64,000 nucleotides of DNA from NCBI GenBank assembly GCA_024710005.1, contig JANJVQ010000015.1, forward strand, positions 32,298 to 96,297, written 5' to 3'. Of the stretch, positions 50,892 to 60,947 are shown piece after piece. Below the pieces are notes generated by a model. That model was not told the origin of the DNA, ran no database searches, and was given only the letters and a program-made list of their open reading frames with translations. The translations under genes were made by a program, and so were the position numbers. This stretch comes from Paludibacter sp. (GTDB lineage Bacteria; Bacteroidota; Bacteroidia; Bacteroidales; Paludibacteraceae). Every line of letters begins with the position of its first letter. The stretch's first letter is position 1.

Positions 50892-53800
50892 ATGAAGCAC
50901 GTTAACTTTAAGCTAAAGATTCGCACTTTCGCGACACTGCTTTTGATGTTGGCCTTTAGCACGTTATTACAGGCACAGCAAATCTCCGTATCAGGAGTAG
51001 TAAAAGATGCCTCAACCGGTGAGCCCGTTATCGGTGCGAATATTGTTGAAAAAGGCACAACAAACGGAACCATCACCAATTTCGATGGTGAATTCTCCCT
51101 TAATGTACAATCCAACGGAACCTTACTGATTAAGTATGTAGGTTATAAAGATGTGGAAGTTGCCGTTGCCGGACAAAAGACCCACATCATCAATATGACC
51201 GAAGATGCGGTGATGCTGGGTGAAGTGGTGGCTATCGGGTATGGTTCGCAGACTAAGAAAGAGATAACCGGTTCTATTTCCAGTGTTAAGGCAGAGGACT
51301 TTAACAAAGGTGTTACTGCCAACCCGATGGGACTTATTCAGGGAAAGGTAGCTGGTTTAACTATCATTAAAAATGGAGGTGACGACCCGGCACAAAACAG
51401 TTACAATGTACAGTTGCGTGGTGTTGGTAGCTTAAGTGGAGCTGCAGAACCTTTGTATGTAATTGATGGCGTACCCGGAGGAAATTTATCTTCCGTATTA
51501 CCCGGCGATATTGAATCAATTGATGTTCTTAAAGATGGATCGGCTGCTGCTATATATGGTACACGTGCTAATGCAGGTGTTATTTTAATTACTACCAAAA
51601 GAGGTAGTAAAGATGGAAGTTTTTCAGCAGAATACTCCGGATCGGTAACTACTGCTTTTATTGCGAATAAACCAAGGGTACTGACAGCAGATGAGTACCG
51701 TGATAAGATGGTTGCGAACGGATTAGGAATTGATTATGGTCACGATACCGACTGGATTGACGCGATAACCCGGACACCATTCAGTCAAACTCACAATGTT
51801 TCGTTGGCAGGTGGCAGTGCTGACTTTAACTACAGAGCTTCTGTCGGTTACAGGGCTTTGCAGGGACTGGCTATTAATTCAGATTATGAAGAAATAAATG
51901 GTCGCTTTGTTGCTAACCAGAAAGCCTTAAATAAGAAGATGGATATTTCATACGATTTCGCCTACACTTCAAACAAGAAAAACTGGGCAAATTATGATAA
52001 CTTCAATCAGGCTATTCGTTCTAATCCAACCATGCCAATCTATTCTTCTGACGCGAAATTTGAAAAATACGGAGGTTATTATGAATCCGATAATTTCTAT
52101 ACCAGAAATCCGGTCTCCGATATCAACCAAACTACAAATGATCAGGAAGACCAAATTCTGTTGGGAAGTGTTCGTGCTTCTTACAATATTTTCAGTGGTT
52201 TAAAATTCACCACTTTTTATTCAGTACAGAACTCCTCTACATGGACAGGAAAATATCAAATGAGTACTTTACGCTCAGTTGCAGGTAAAGGTGGTGTTGC
52301 CAACCAATCCCAATCGTATGAAAATCAACAGGTAGTAGAAAACACCTTGCATTATATGAATTCATGGGATGCACATAGTTTTCAGGCTTTATTGGGTCAG
52401 AGTTACCAAACAAACCTGCGACATGGATTCAATGCCTACAACTCGGATTTCCCATTGGATAAAATTTTATATAATAACCTGGGAATTGGAGAGGGAATTA
52501 CAACCGGTGAAGATGCTAATGTGAATATGGGAAGTTATAAGTACAAGGACAAACTGGCTTCATTCTTTGCCCGTATCATGTATAACTACAACAACCGCTA
52601 CTTCCTGAGTGCCAGTACCCGTCTCGAAGGTTCCTCCAAATTCGGATCCAAAGCTAACGCGATATTAGGACCCTGGGGGTTGTTCCCATCAATCAGCGGT
52701 AGCTGGAATATCAAGGATGAAGATTTCATGGACGAAATATATTTTATTGATGATTTAAAGCTTCGTTTGGGTTATGGGGTTACCGGTAATATGCCCGGAA
52801 ATTCGTACTTGTATTTGATGCTGGTCGGACCGGGAAGTGACTATGTATTCAGCGATGGTGAGTTTATTTTACCATGGGGGCCTACTACCAATACAAATCA
52901 ATACATTCGTTGGGAAGAAAAACATGAATTTAATGGTGGAGTTGACTTTGCAGTGCTAAACAACCGAATATCAGGCTCACTTGATGGTTATTTCCGCAAC
53001 ACAACTGACTTGCTGTATGAATATAAAGTACCTTTGGCAGGGGAAAACGTATCCTCAAACAAATGGGATAATTACGGACAAATTCACAACTATGGAGTTG
53101 AATTTCAACTAAATGGCGCAGCTATCAAATCAAAGGATTTAACATTGGATGTTACTTTCAATGCCGCCTGGAACCAAAATAAGGTTGTAAGAATTACCGG
53201 GACTCAATATGGAAATTATGATGCCAATGGCAATTTAATTGCAAGTTTCCAGAACACAGGCTATATCTCTTCCGGCGATGGAGAAACAGGAAATTATGTA
53301 ATGCGACTGACTGAAGGTGGTGCTATAGGCAACTACTGGGGATGGAAGTATTACGGTATCAACTCCAAAGGAGAGTGGGTATTTCAAACACCGGCAGGCG
53401 GTTACACGACTGACCCTCAGGATGCACATAAAATGATTCTTGGGAATGCATTCCCCTGGCTGACTTATGGATTGAGTGGTGCGTTGCGATATAAAAATTA
53501 TGACGTTTCGTTAAACTTCCGTGGACAACTTGGGGGATTGATTTTCAATGAGACACGTTATTTTTACGAAAATACCCGCGGTACTGAAAATGTATTACTG
53601 TCATCTTTCGAAGGGAATGCGGCAAAATTAACCAACTGGAAAACATCCGGTTCCGACAAAGCATCCTTACGCAGGTTCTCTGATTTTTACCTGGAAGATG
53701 CCTCTTATTTAAAGCTTAACGACCTGACAATTGGATACACGCCGGTTCTTTCCACTGAAACAAAAAAATACATCAACAACTTAAGGGTGTATTTCACGGC

Positions 53801-53942
53801 ACAGAACATCTTTACGCTGACCGGTTATACCGGACACGACCCTTCAACGGTTAGCATGTCGGGCTTGACCCCCGGATTTGATGGACGTTCTTATTATCCT
53901 ACACAACATTCCTTTAATCTGGGAGTATCTTTCAAATTTTAA
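50892..53942 (+). CDS. susC: SusC/RagA-family TonB-linked outer-membrane protein
   Basis: A 1016-residue protein with a signal peptide (LLLMLAFSTLLQAQQ), a CarboxypepD_reg-like domain (about 32-110, VSGVVKDASTGEPVIGANI), a plug with the SusC mark LRGVGSLSGAAEPLYVIDGVPGG (pieces: GVGSLSGAAEPLYVIDG) and GSAAAIYGTRANAGVILITTK, then a 22-strand barrel ending FNLGVSFKF. It imports maltooligosaccharides across the outer membrane with SusD as a lid. It opens the plus-strand arm of the starch locus. The unit has a 140-base leader. Confidence 0.96.
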   Translation: MKHVNFKLKIRTFATLLLMLAFSTLLQAQQISVSGVVKDASTGEPVIGANIVEKGTTNGTITNFDGEFSLNVQSNGTLLIKYVGYKDVEVAVAGQKTHIINMTEDAVMLGEVVAIGYGSQTKKEITGSISSVKAEDFNKGVTANPMGLIQGKVAGLTIIKNGGDDPAQNSYNVQLRGVGSLSGAAEPLYVIDGVPGGNLSSVLPGDIESIDVLKDGSAAAIYGTRANAGVILITTKRGSKDGSFSAEYSGSVTTAFIANKPRVLTADEYRDKMVANGLGIDYGHDTDWIDAITRTPFSQTHNVSLAGGSADFNYRASVGYRALQGLAINSDYEEINGRFVANQKALNKKMDISYDFAYTSNKKNWANYDNFNQAIRSNPTMPIYSSDAKFEKYGGYYESDNFYTRNPVSDINQTTNDQEDQILLGSVRASYNIFSGLKFTTFYSVQNSSTWTGKYQMSTLRSVAGKGGVANQSQSYENQQVVENTLHYMNSWDAHSFQALLGQSYQTNLRHGFNAYNSDFPLDKILYNNLGIGEGITTGEDANVNMGSYKYKDKLASFFARIMYNYNNRYFLSASTRLEGSSKFGSKANAILGPWGLFPSISGSWNIKDEDFMDEIYFIDDLKLRLGYGVTGNMPGNSYLYLMLVGPGSDYVFSDGEFILPWGPTTNTNQYIRWEEKHEFNGGVDFAVLNNRISGSLDGYFRNTTDLLYEYKVPLAGENVSSNKWDNYGQIHNYGVEFQLNGAAIKSKDLTLDVTFNAAWNQNKVVRITGTQYGNYDANGNLIASFQNTGYISSGDGETGNYVMRLTEGGAIGNYWGWKYYGINSKGEWVFQTPAGGYTTDPQDAHKMILGNAFPWLTYGLSGALRYKNYDVSLNFRGQLGGLIFNETRYFYENTRGTENVLLSSFEGNAAKLTNWKTSGSDKASLRRFSDFYLEDASYLKLNDLTIGYTPVLSTETKKYINNLRVYFTAQNIFTLTGYTGHDPSTVSMSGLTPGFDGRSYYPTQHSFNLGVSFKF

Positions 53943-53969
53943 TTTCAAAACTTTAAAAAAGTTATTTAT

Positions 53970-55505
53970 ATGAAACTAATAAAGTTATATACAGGAATTG
54001 CCTCACTGGGTTTGTTATTCACAACGGCATGTACTGATTTAACACCGGAAATTTACTCCGATGTTCAGAAAGAAGATTATTTTCAAACTCCGGCTCAATT
54101 CTCAACCCTGATTGCCAATGCCTATGCACAGTTAGCGGGCGAATATGGATATATTTACAGGGAAGGTTACTGGAGCATGCAGGAATATACATCTGATGAG
54201 GTAGTTGTTCCAACCAGGGGTACCGACTGGTATGATGCTGGTGTACCTATAAAAATGCATACCCACACCTGGGAGGAAGATACCCGTGATGTGAATAATG
54301 GTTGGAGTTTTGCTTTCGGTGGCGTTACCAAATGTAACAATGTGTTGAATAACATCATCAATATCATGGGTACAGATGAATCTACCTACAATGATGCAGC
54401 AAAATCGGGTATTGCTGAGACCAAAGTATTGCGTGCCTTTTATCATTTGTTAGCCATGGATTTATATGGTAATATTCATATTGACGACAATGAACGTGAG
54501 CTGGAACAGTATTCCCGTACGGAAGTTTTTGAATGGATAGAACAGGAAATACTGGACAACATAGACAAATTAGATAATCGCGTTCGTTATGGATCCATGA
54601 CTAAACCGGTAGCCCACACCATTCTGGCAAAAATGTACTTAAACGCTGAGGTGTATACCGGCACAGCCCGCTGGGCCGATGCGGTTGCTCAATGCGATTC
54701 TGTGATTGATGGTGGATATGGCTATGCATTAAATGAAGATTATTTTACTACTTTCAAAAAAGAAAATGCAGGAAATAAAGAAATTATTTTTCCAATCGTA
54801 TTTGATGCAGTTTACGCAAAAGGTAATATGTTTCACCTGATTACGTTACATTACACACAGCAGGAAGCTTATGGATTTACAACAGAAACCTGGAACGGCC
54901 CCTGTACGCTGAAATCATTCTACGACAGCTATGCCAGCAACGACAAACGAAAAGCGCAATGGTTTACCGGTCCGGTTATGAAAGATGGTGAAGTAATTAA
55001 ATACTCTAACGCCACTTTGGAAGATGCACCTGCCATTATCGTCCCGGAAGTTACTACTATTCAGGATCCAACGGCTGCAAATACTTTTGAAGGAGCCCGC
55101 TTTATCAAATTTGAAATTGAACCCGGGATTGAACACCATGCCAACAGTGACTTCCCTATCTACCGATATGCCGACATTTTGCTGATGAAAGCCGAAGCTT
55201 TGATGAGACTGAATGGTGGCGTTGCCAACCAGGAAGCCCTGGATGCGGTGAATGAAGTACGTGAACGAACCGGATTAGACGATTACACAGCTGCCACACT
55301 GACGCTGAATGAATTATTAGCGGAACGGGGTCGTGAATTAGCCTGGGAAGGTCACCGGCGTCAGGATCTAATCCGCTTTGGTAAATTCACTACCGGCATG
55401 TGGGAATTTATGGGTACGCGCTCTGCTAATCGGGCTATCTTCCCCATTCCAAGATGGGTGCAGGACGACAACCCGGGAATATACACGCAAAATAACTGGC
55501 AATAA
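53970..55505 (+). CDS. susD: SusD/RagB-family starch-binding lipoprotein
   Basis: A 511-residue lipoprotein (MKLIKLYTGIASLGLLFTTAC, Cys21). It has the SusD N-terminal tetratrico-like part (VQKEDYFQTPAQFSTLIANAY), then VLRAFYHLLAMDLYGNI and the C-terminal RYADILLMKAEALMRLNGG and LLAERGRELAWEGHRRQDLIRFG. It sits on SusC at the cell surface and binds glucan. The gap to susC is 27 bases. Confidence 0.95.
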   Translation: MKLIKLYTGIASLGLLFTTACTDLTPEIYSDVQKEDYFQTPAQFSTLIANAYAQLAGEYGYIYREGYWSMQEYTSDEVVVPTRGTDWYDAGVPIKMHTHTWEEDTRDVNNGWSFAFGGVTKCNNVLNNIINIMGTDESTYNDAAKSGIAETKVLRAFYHLLAMDLYGNIHIDDNERELEQYSRTEVFEWIEQEILDNIDKLDNRVRYGSMTKPVAHTILAKMYLNAEVYTGTARWADAVAQCDSVIDGGYGYALNEDYFTTFKKENAGNKEIIFPIVFDAVYAKGNMFHLITLHYTQQEAYGFTTETWNGPCTLKSFYDSYASNDKRKAQWFTGPVMKDGEVIKYSNATLEDAPAIIVPEVTTIQDPTAANTFEGARFIKFEIEPGIEHHANSDFPIYRYADILLMKAEALMRLNGGVANQEALDAVNEVRERTGLDDYTAATLTLNELLAERGRELAWEGHRRQDLIRFGKFTTGMWEFMGTRSANRAIFPIPRWVQDDNPGIYTQNNWQ

Positions 55506-55557
55506 ATAATTCAAAATAAAAATCACAATCATTACTAATCATTTAATTCAATTATGT

Positions 55558-57009
55558 ATGAAAAAAATTAATTATCTTATGATGTGCTTATTAGCATTAT
55601 CATTCTCATTCGTTTCATGTGATCCGGAAGAAGATCCTAACGTAGATGAAATTGTAGAAGATGGATTCTATGTGGTAGGTGAAGCTACAGGCATTGCGAA
55701 TCTACAGGCTACTGGCGCTGCAAAAACCACCATGGCTGTAGGTTTTAATGAAGTATTACAAAGTGCTGAAGGACTCACTGCCGAAGAAAAAATCTCTGCA
55801 GCATGTCAACGTGCCGGCATGTATGAAAAATACATCTATCTTGAAGGTGGAAAAACATTCTCCCTGGTTTTAAAAGAAGGTGTTACTGAAACCAAGTATG
55901 GTGCTACCCTTGCACTCAGCGATACCTTAAGTGGAGCTGACGAACCACGTATCAAGGTTTACAAAGGAACAATGACTGAAAACACAACCATGCAGGTTGC
56001 TGAATCGGGCTTGTATCACATTGTATTGGATTTGAACCTGAACAATGATTTAGCTGATAAATTAATCCTTGTTGCTCCTGCCGAATTGGGTGTTCGTGGT
56101 GGTATGAACAGTTGGGGATTTACCGCATTTGAAGAAACCATTGAAGGTGATACTATTACTTATACGTTGGAAAATCAGGAATTGGCTGCCGGAGCTAAAT
56201 TTAAATTTGCGTATGGTGGCGGTTGGAAAATCATCCTGGATGAAGAAGGTTTAGTAAAAGCTAATACAAACCTGGGTGCTGGAATGATTCCAGGTGCAAC
56301 TGACATTGAAGTGGCTGAAGCCGGCAAATACAGAATTACATTGAAATACGCACTGGCACAGGGAGCTATTTCTCAAAGTTTCAAATATACGGTTGAACTT
56401 ACTGAAGCTTCTGCTCTTCCTACCGAAATGTACATCAATGGTGGCGATTTTGGTGGTGAAAATTGGGATTGGAATAATCCGGGCATTGTAAAGATGAATC
56501 CTGTGAATGGCGTTGGTGGTGCTTTCTGGTGCATCAACTACTTCACAACTGCCGGATTCAAATTCAGTCCGGAAAAAGCCTGGGGTAAAGACTTTAGTGG
56601 AATGACTACCAATACAGGATACGAAGTTGTTGGTGGCAACTGCGTTGTACCTGCTGAGGGCTTATACATGATTTACATTGATTATGTTAATAGCAAAATT
56701 GCTATCGAACCTGCTTCAGTATATGGAATTGGTGATGCATTCGGAGGATGGGATCAGGCTGTAGCTGCCAACAAATTTGCGTTAAGCGCAGATGGAAAGA
56801 AATTGACAGCAACAGTATCTGCCGCAGGTAACTTGCGCATGTATGCTGAAAGTTCAATCAAAACTACCGACTGGTGGACAAGGGAATTCAACATCTTCAG
56901 TGGTAAAATTGAATACCGTGGCAATGGTGGTGACCAGGCTGCAGTTCCTGTAACAGCCGGACAGGTCGTTACACTCGACTTCAAAGCCGGAACGGGTACA
57001 ATTGAATAA
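55558..57009 (+). CDS. susE: SusE/SusF-like starch-binding lipoprotein
   Basis: A 483-residue lipoprotein (MKKINYLMMCLLALSFSFVSC, Cys21). An N-terminal Ig-like part is followed by three repeated binding domains starting near residues 175, 300 and 390: LGVRGGMNSWGFTAFEE, MYINGGDFGGENWDWNNPG and VYGIGDAFGGWDQAVA. Each has the G-x-x-x-x-W aromatic pattern of SusE/SusF carbohydrate-binding modules. It probably keeps starch at the cell surface. It is 52 bases after susD and is followed by a strong terminator. Confidence 0.88.
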   Translation: MKKINYLMMCLLALSFSFVSCDPEEDPNVDEIVEDGFYVVGEATGIANLQATGAAKTTMAVGFNEVLQSAEGLTAEEKISAACQRAGMYEKYIYLEGGKTFSLVLKEGVTETKYGATLALSDTLSGADEPRIKVYKGTMTENTTMQVAESGLYHIVLDLNLNNDLADKLILVAPAELGVRGGMNSWGFTAFEETIEGDTITYTLENQELAAGAKFKFAYGGGWKIILDEEGLVKANTNLGAGMIPGATDIEVAEAGKYRITLKYALAQGAISQSFKYTVELTEASALPTEMYINGGDFGGENWDWNNPGIVKMNPVNGVGGAFWCINYFTTAGFKFSPEKAWGKDFSGMTTNTGYEVVGGNCVVPAEGLYMIYIDYVNSKIAIEPASVYGIGDAFGGWDQAVAANKFALSADGKKLTATVSAAGNLRMYAESSIKTTDWWTREFNIFSGKIEYRGNGGDQAAVPVTAGQVVTLDFKAGTGTIE

Positions 57010-57021
57010 GAGAAAATAATC

Positions 57022-57065
57022 TCACATAAAAAAACACGGTTTCTCAGCCGTGTTTTTTTATGTGA
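57022..57065 (+). terminator. Terminator of the susCDE operon
   Basis: An 18-bp stem (57022-57039 with 57048-57065, core ACACGG/CCGTGT) and an 8-base loop, with runs of A and T in the arms. It lies 13 bases after the susE stop. Confidence 0.88.
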
Positions 57066-57144
57066 ATATAACTTATATTTGTTTCTAATCAAGGTCACTT
57101 TTTGGTCATTCATTTCCTCTTTTCACACCCTCACGATATATTTA

Positions 57145-57175
57145 TTGTACAACTTTTTCTGCAAAATTACTTTTG
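57145..57175 (+). promoter_or_regulatory. Promoter of the surface-repeat protein gene
   Basis: TTG (57145-57147), 20 bases, TACTTTTG (57168-57175). The leader is about 105 bases to ATG 57284. The gap from 57066 to 57283 holds no other feature. Confidence 0.65.
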
Positions 57176-57283
57176 TTGCGATTTTTGGATTTACAGATAA
57201 TTATTCAAAATAGATTTTACTGTAAGATGAAAATCTTTATGCATTAACTCTATAATAAATTAACAACAAAGTTTTTTAAACGT

Positions 57284-58282
57284 ATGAAAAAGACAATTTT
57301 AGCATTAACTATGCTACTTTCAGCAGGAGCCTGCATAATGGCTCAACATCAGGAAATCAACAGAAACAATGAAGTTCAGTATCATTTTTTCACCAACAAC
57401 ATTCCATCTGAATGGAATTATCCCTTAATCGGATTCGTAAACAATGTGAACGGCAACCACGAGAGTATTCAGATTGGGATTGTGAACAACACAACAGGCA
57501 ATTTTGGTGGCGTGCAATCAGGATTTATCAACAGTGTCGGCGGAAGGGTAACCGGGTTACAATCCGGGTTTATTAATGCTGTTAATGCTGATTTCGCAGG
57601 TATTCAGTATGGATTTATCAATAGCACAGCTGCTGATTTTAAAGGAATTCAATCGGGTTTTATTAATTCGAATGGCAATAAAAACATTGGCGTTCAGGGT
57701 GGGTTTATAAACTCAACAGGCAGCATGACTGGCTTGCAATATGGATTTATTAACAGCGCCAGCACCTTGAATGGGTTACAACTCGGTTTCATTAATAGCG
57801 TTGACAATATTGAAAATGGGTTGCCCATTGGTTTTCTATCGTTTGTAAAACATGGAGGTTTTAAAGCCATTGAAGTTTCCTACAATGAAATCAACCCTTT
57901 TAACATCGCTTTTAAAACAGGTATTCGCGAATTTTATACTTACCCTGTATTGGCCTATGACTGGCGCAAAACGGATGATCGCTTCTCATTTGGTTACGGT
58001 ATTGGTTCTAACTTCGATATTAGTAGTCTTTTCTTTATCAACCCCGAAATTGAAGGAATGCATCAGGTTTCACTTGATTTCAATCACTATTCTACCTTAA
58101 GATGTAATGTAGGATTTAACCTTGGAAATCACATGGAAATTTTGGCAGGACCTTCACTGGTATGGAATTTCAAAATAAATGCCGCCGATTTTCATCAGGA
58201 TTATACGGAATGGGATCCATCTATTATTGCAGTAAACAAGGTAACAGCAGGTTTCAACCTGGCTGCCCGGTATAAATTCTAG
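57284..58282 (+). CDS. Surface repeat protein with G-x-Q-x-G-F-I-N-S units (LA_2272-like)
   Basis: A 332-residue protein with a signal peptide (MKKTILALTMLLSAGACIMAQ). Residues about 60-185 hold roughly nine tandem units of 14-16 residues with the consensus G-[ILV]-Q-x-G-F-I-N-S (examples GVQSGFINS, GLQSGFINA, GIQYGFINS, GLQLGFINS), each probably a pair of short strands stacking into a solenoid or barrel. The last 140 residues are an outer-membrane-barrel-like region ending FNLAARYKF. Similar repeats occur in the LA_2272 family, known mainly from Leptospira and Bacteroidota; the function is unknown. It is monocistronic and converges on the S9 peptidase gene with no gap. Confidence 0.75.
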   Translation: MKKTILALTMLLSAGACIMAQHQEINRNNEVQYHFFTNNIPSEWNYPLIGFVNNVNGNHESIQIGIVNNTTGNFGGVQSGFINSVGGRVTGLQSGFINAVNADFAGIQYGFINSTAADFKGIQSGFINSNGNKNIGVQGGFINSTGSMTGLQYGFINSASTLNGLQLGFINSVDNIENGLPIGFLSFVKHGGFKAIEVSYNEINPFNIAFKTGIREFYTYPVLAYDWRKTDDRFSFGYGIGSNFDISSLFFINPEIEGMHQVSLDFNHYSTLRCNVGFNLGNHMEILAGPSLVWNFKINAADFHQDYTEWDPSIIAVNKVTAGFNLAARYKF

Positions 58283-60700
58283 TCATTTCAGATACCGCTC
58301 CAAAAACCTGTCCTGCTCCCACAACAGATGCAGGATATTCTCCCGGGCCACATAGCCATGCATCTCTTTCGGTAAAATCACCAGCCGTGCAGGCGCTCCG
58401 AGGCCTTTCAATGCCTGAAAGTATCGTTCGGTTTGCAGGGTGAATGTGCCGGGATTGTTATCGGCTTCGCCGTGCACCAACAGCATGGGTGTTTTCATTT
58501 TATCGGCATGCATAAAGGGCGACATGGCATTGTAGACTTCCTGTGCTTCCCAGTAGTTGCGCTGCTCCCGCTGAAATCCGAAGGGTGTGAGCGTGCGGTT
58601 GTAGGCGCCGCTACGGGCTATGCCACAGGCAAACAAGTCACTATGGGTAAGCAGGTTGGCAGTCATAAAAGCCCCGTAAGAATGTCCGCCTACCGCTACT
58701 TTTTTGCGGTTGATATATCCCAGTGAATCCACGGCGTCGATGGCAGCTTTGGCATTGGCAACCAATTGTTCAACAAAGGTATCGTTCGGTTCTTCTTTCT
58801 CTTCTCCAACGATGGGGAAAGCGGCATCGTCCAGCACCGCGTAACCGCGTGTTACCCAATACACGAACGAACCGTAGTACGGGAAAGTAAACTCGTTCGG
58901 GTTGGCCGTGCTTTGGCCGGCACTATTTTTATCCTTGTATTCAGCCGGATACGCCCAAATCAGCAAGGGCAGTTTTTCTGTTTTCGCTTCCCGATCGTAA
59001 CCTTCAGGCAAATACAAAGTGCCTGTTAGCTCCACTCCATCTTCACGTTTGTATTTTATCACTTCTTTATAGACATGCTCGATACTCGCGAATGGATTCG
59101 GAAAATGGGTAATCTGTACAGGCGCTATTTTGCGTTTCAGATTGCGGATAAAATAGTTCGGATATTCGTTTTTCGATTGCAAACGTACCAGTACTTCGCC
59201 TGTTTTCACATTCGTAAAATCGAAAATTTCTTCTATTTTATCTGTATATGTCGACTGATATAGCCTGTTTGTCTTTAATGTTTTGATGTCTAAGGCATCG
59301 ATAAACGGGTACTGACCATCGGGTGTATGTCCTTCTCCAATCAGGAAAAGTTTGTTTCCATCCATCGCGAGGACATATTTACCATATTCATTCTTTTTGG
59401 TTTCGAAATAACCCGGGTCGGCATAGATATCCTGAAAATTCCGCTCGTTAAACAAACGGGGCGCTTTTTCCGGTTTAGACGGATCGAAAAGAGAAACCCG
59501 GCGCATGCGGGTATCATACCACTCTTCCTGTAACACGGCCGTGTTCGCGTTGCCCCAGATAATATCGGCAAAACGCAGTGTTGTTTTGGTCAGCAACACC
59601 GGCTTTTCATTAAACGGAGCTTTCCACAAGTACAATGCATCGCGAAATTCGACTTCTTTCTGCGGGTCACCCTCATCCTGCGCTTCAGCATAACATAATG
59701 TTGCCGGTTCATCGGGACGCCAACTGACGGCACGCATGCCGGTACGCACGGCCATGAATCCTTTCGGCAATACCTCTGTCAGCGGAACTTCAGAAATAGT
59801 CTTCACGGCATCACCCTGCGAAGTGTACACTACATTCAATTGTGGGAAACGGTTAATGGGTACGATATACGAAAACGGCCGCTGAATGGTGGTTATCAAC
59901 ACATAAGAGCCATCAGGTGAAAAGCTTTCATTAGCATACATATCCGCAGCTTTATACAGACTACGGGTTCCATCAAGTTGTACCCGGTACAGTTCCGAAG
60001 TGGTCAGGGTTACAAAGTTGGCCTCGTCTGTCGGGTTCTTCAACAAGTCCTGATAAGTGCGGTTTTGAGCTTTCGAGCCATCGCTAACGGAGATAATGGG
60101 TCCGTCGGGTAAGGAATTTTTGCCGTCGATCAGGGCCGGACGATTTTCGGGCAGTAATCTCACCAGCAGCGACTGACTATCGCGGTACCAATTGACCGGA
60201 TTCCCCAGATTGGCATTCACACGTGCTTCTGTAAGTTTGATCGCGGTAGCAGTTTCAAAATCCAGCACCCATAACTCAACACCTTCTCCTGTGTTGTGCA
60301 CAAATGCAACCTTGCTTTCATCGGGCGACCAGGTAAGGTAAGTCAGTCTGGGATTAGCCGGCAGTCCTTTCACCTGTACCGGTTCATCGCCGTTTACTTT
60401 TCTAACCTTCAGGTTATTGACATAGGTAATCGAAGAACTGATGTTGGTAACCGGGTTCACCCGCAAACCGGCCAGACTGATTTCCTGCTGATTCAGGTCG
60501 GCCAGCGATTTATAGGTACTGCGGTAACTGAACAGCATGTTCTCGTTGTTACTGTCGATCACGACCTGCGGTGCGCGTTCAAAATCGGCCAACCGGAGAA
60601 TACTTTCCGGCGGCAACTGGTATGTCAGGTTTTCCTGAGCGTCTATTTCCTGTAATCCCACGGCAATACAAATAAGAATGAATAGTTTTGTTATTTTCAT
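58283..60700 (-). CDS. S9-family prolyl-oligopeptidase-type peptidase
   Basis: An 805-residue secreted serine peptidase. A signal peptide (MKITKLFILICIAVGLQEIDAQ) and a beta-propeller (about 30-540) come before the alpha/beta-hydrolase domain. The catalytic set is Ser in GGHSYGAFM, Asp in VHGEADNNPGT and His in KEMHGYVARE. The size and the SYG/HGEADNNPG motifs fit the S9D glutamyl-type or dipeptidyl group of Bacteroidota. It trims peptides in the periplasm. A TATTTTTG box lies at 60756-60749 on the minus strand, 49 bases before the start. Confidence 0.9.
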   Translation of the reverse strand: MKITKLFILICIAVGLQEIDAQENLTYQLPPESILRLADFERAPQVVIDSNNENMLFSYRSTYKSLADLNQQEISLAGLRVNPVTNISSSITYVNNLKVRKVNGDEPVQVKGLPANPRLTYLTWSPDESKVAFVHNTGEGVELWVLDFETATAIKLTEARVNANLGNPVNWYRDSQSLLVRLLPENRPALIDGKNSLPDGPIISVSDGSKAQNRTYQDLLKNPTDEANFVTLTTSELYRVQLDGTRSLYKAADMYANESFSPDGSYVLITTIQRPFSYIVPINRFPQLNVVYTSQGDAVKTISEVPLTEVLPKGFMAVRTGMRAVSWRPDEPATLCYAEAQDEGDPQKEVEFRDALYLWKAPFNEKPVLLTKTTLRFADIIWGNANTAVLQEEWYDTRMRRVSLFDPSKPEKAPRLFNERNFQDIYADPGYFETKKNEYGKYVLAMDGNKLFLIGEGHTPDGQYPFIDALDIKTLKTNRLYQSTYTDKIEEIFDFTNVKTGEVLVRLQSKNEYPNYFIRNLKRKIAPVQITHFPNPFASIEHVYKEVIKYKREDGVELTGTLYLPEGYDREAKTEKLPLLIWAYPAEYKDKNSAGQSTANPNEFTFPYYGSFVYWVTRGYAVLDDAAFPIVGEEKEEPNDTFVEQLVANAKAAIDAVDSLGYINRKKVAVGGHSYGAFMTANLLTHSDLFACGIARSGAYNRTLTPFGFQREQRNYWEAQEVYNAMSPFMHADKMKTPMLLVHGEADNNPGTFTLQTERYFQALKGLGAPARLVILPKEMHGYVARENILHLLWEQDRFLERYLK

Positions 60701-60855
60701 ATTAATTTAACTCCTGATGCGCATTAATAATCTTTATAACACAAGTTGCAAAAATAAGTTTTAATTCCGGATATTTTGTTCTAAACTTTCCTCACTTCGT
60801 CAATATAGTTCCCATATCGGACAATATTGTGCAATCTAAAGTGCTTAATACCCCT

Positions 60856-60863
60856 TACATTTG
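60856..60863 (+). promoter_or_regulatory. -7 promoter box of the HU-like gene
   Basis: TACATTTG fits TAnnTTTG and lies 84 bases before the ATG at 60948. No TTG at the right distance upstream. Confidence 0.45.
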
Positions 60864-60947
60864 CATCGTAATCAACACCCATTCTGATCAGATGCTAAAA
60901 GTAGATTGCAAAATATCAAATTATTAATTTTTTAAACCCAATCAATT

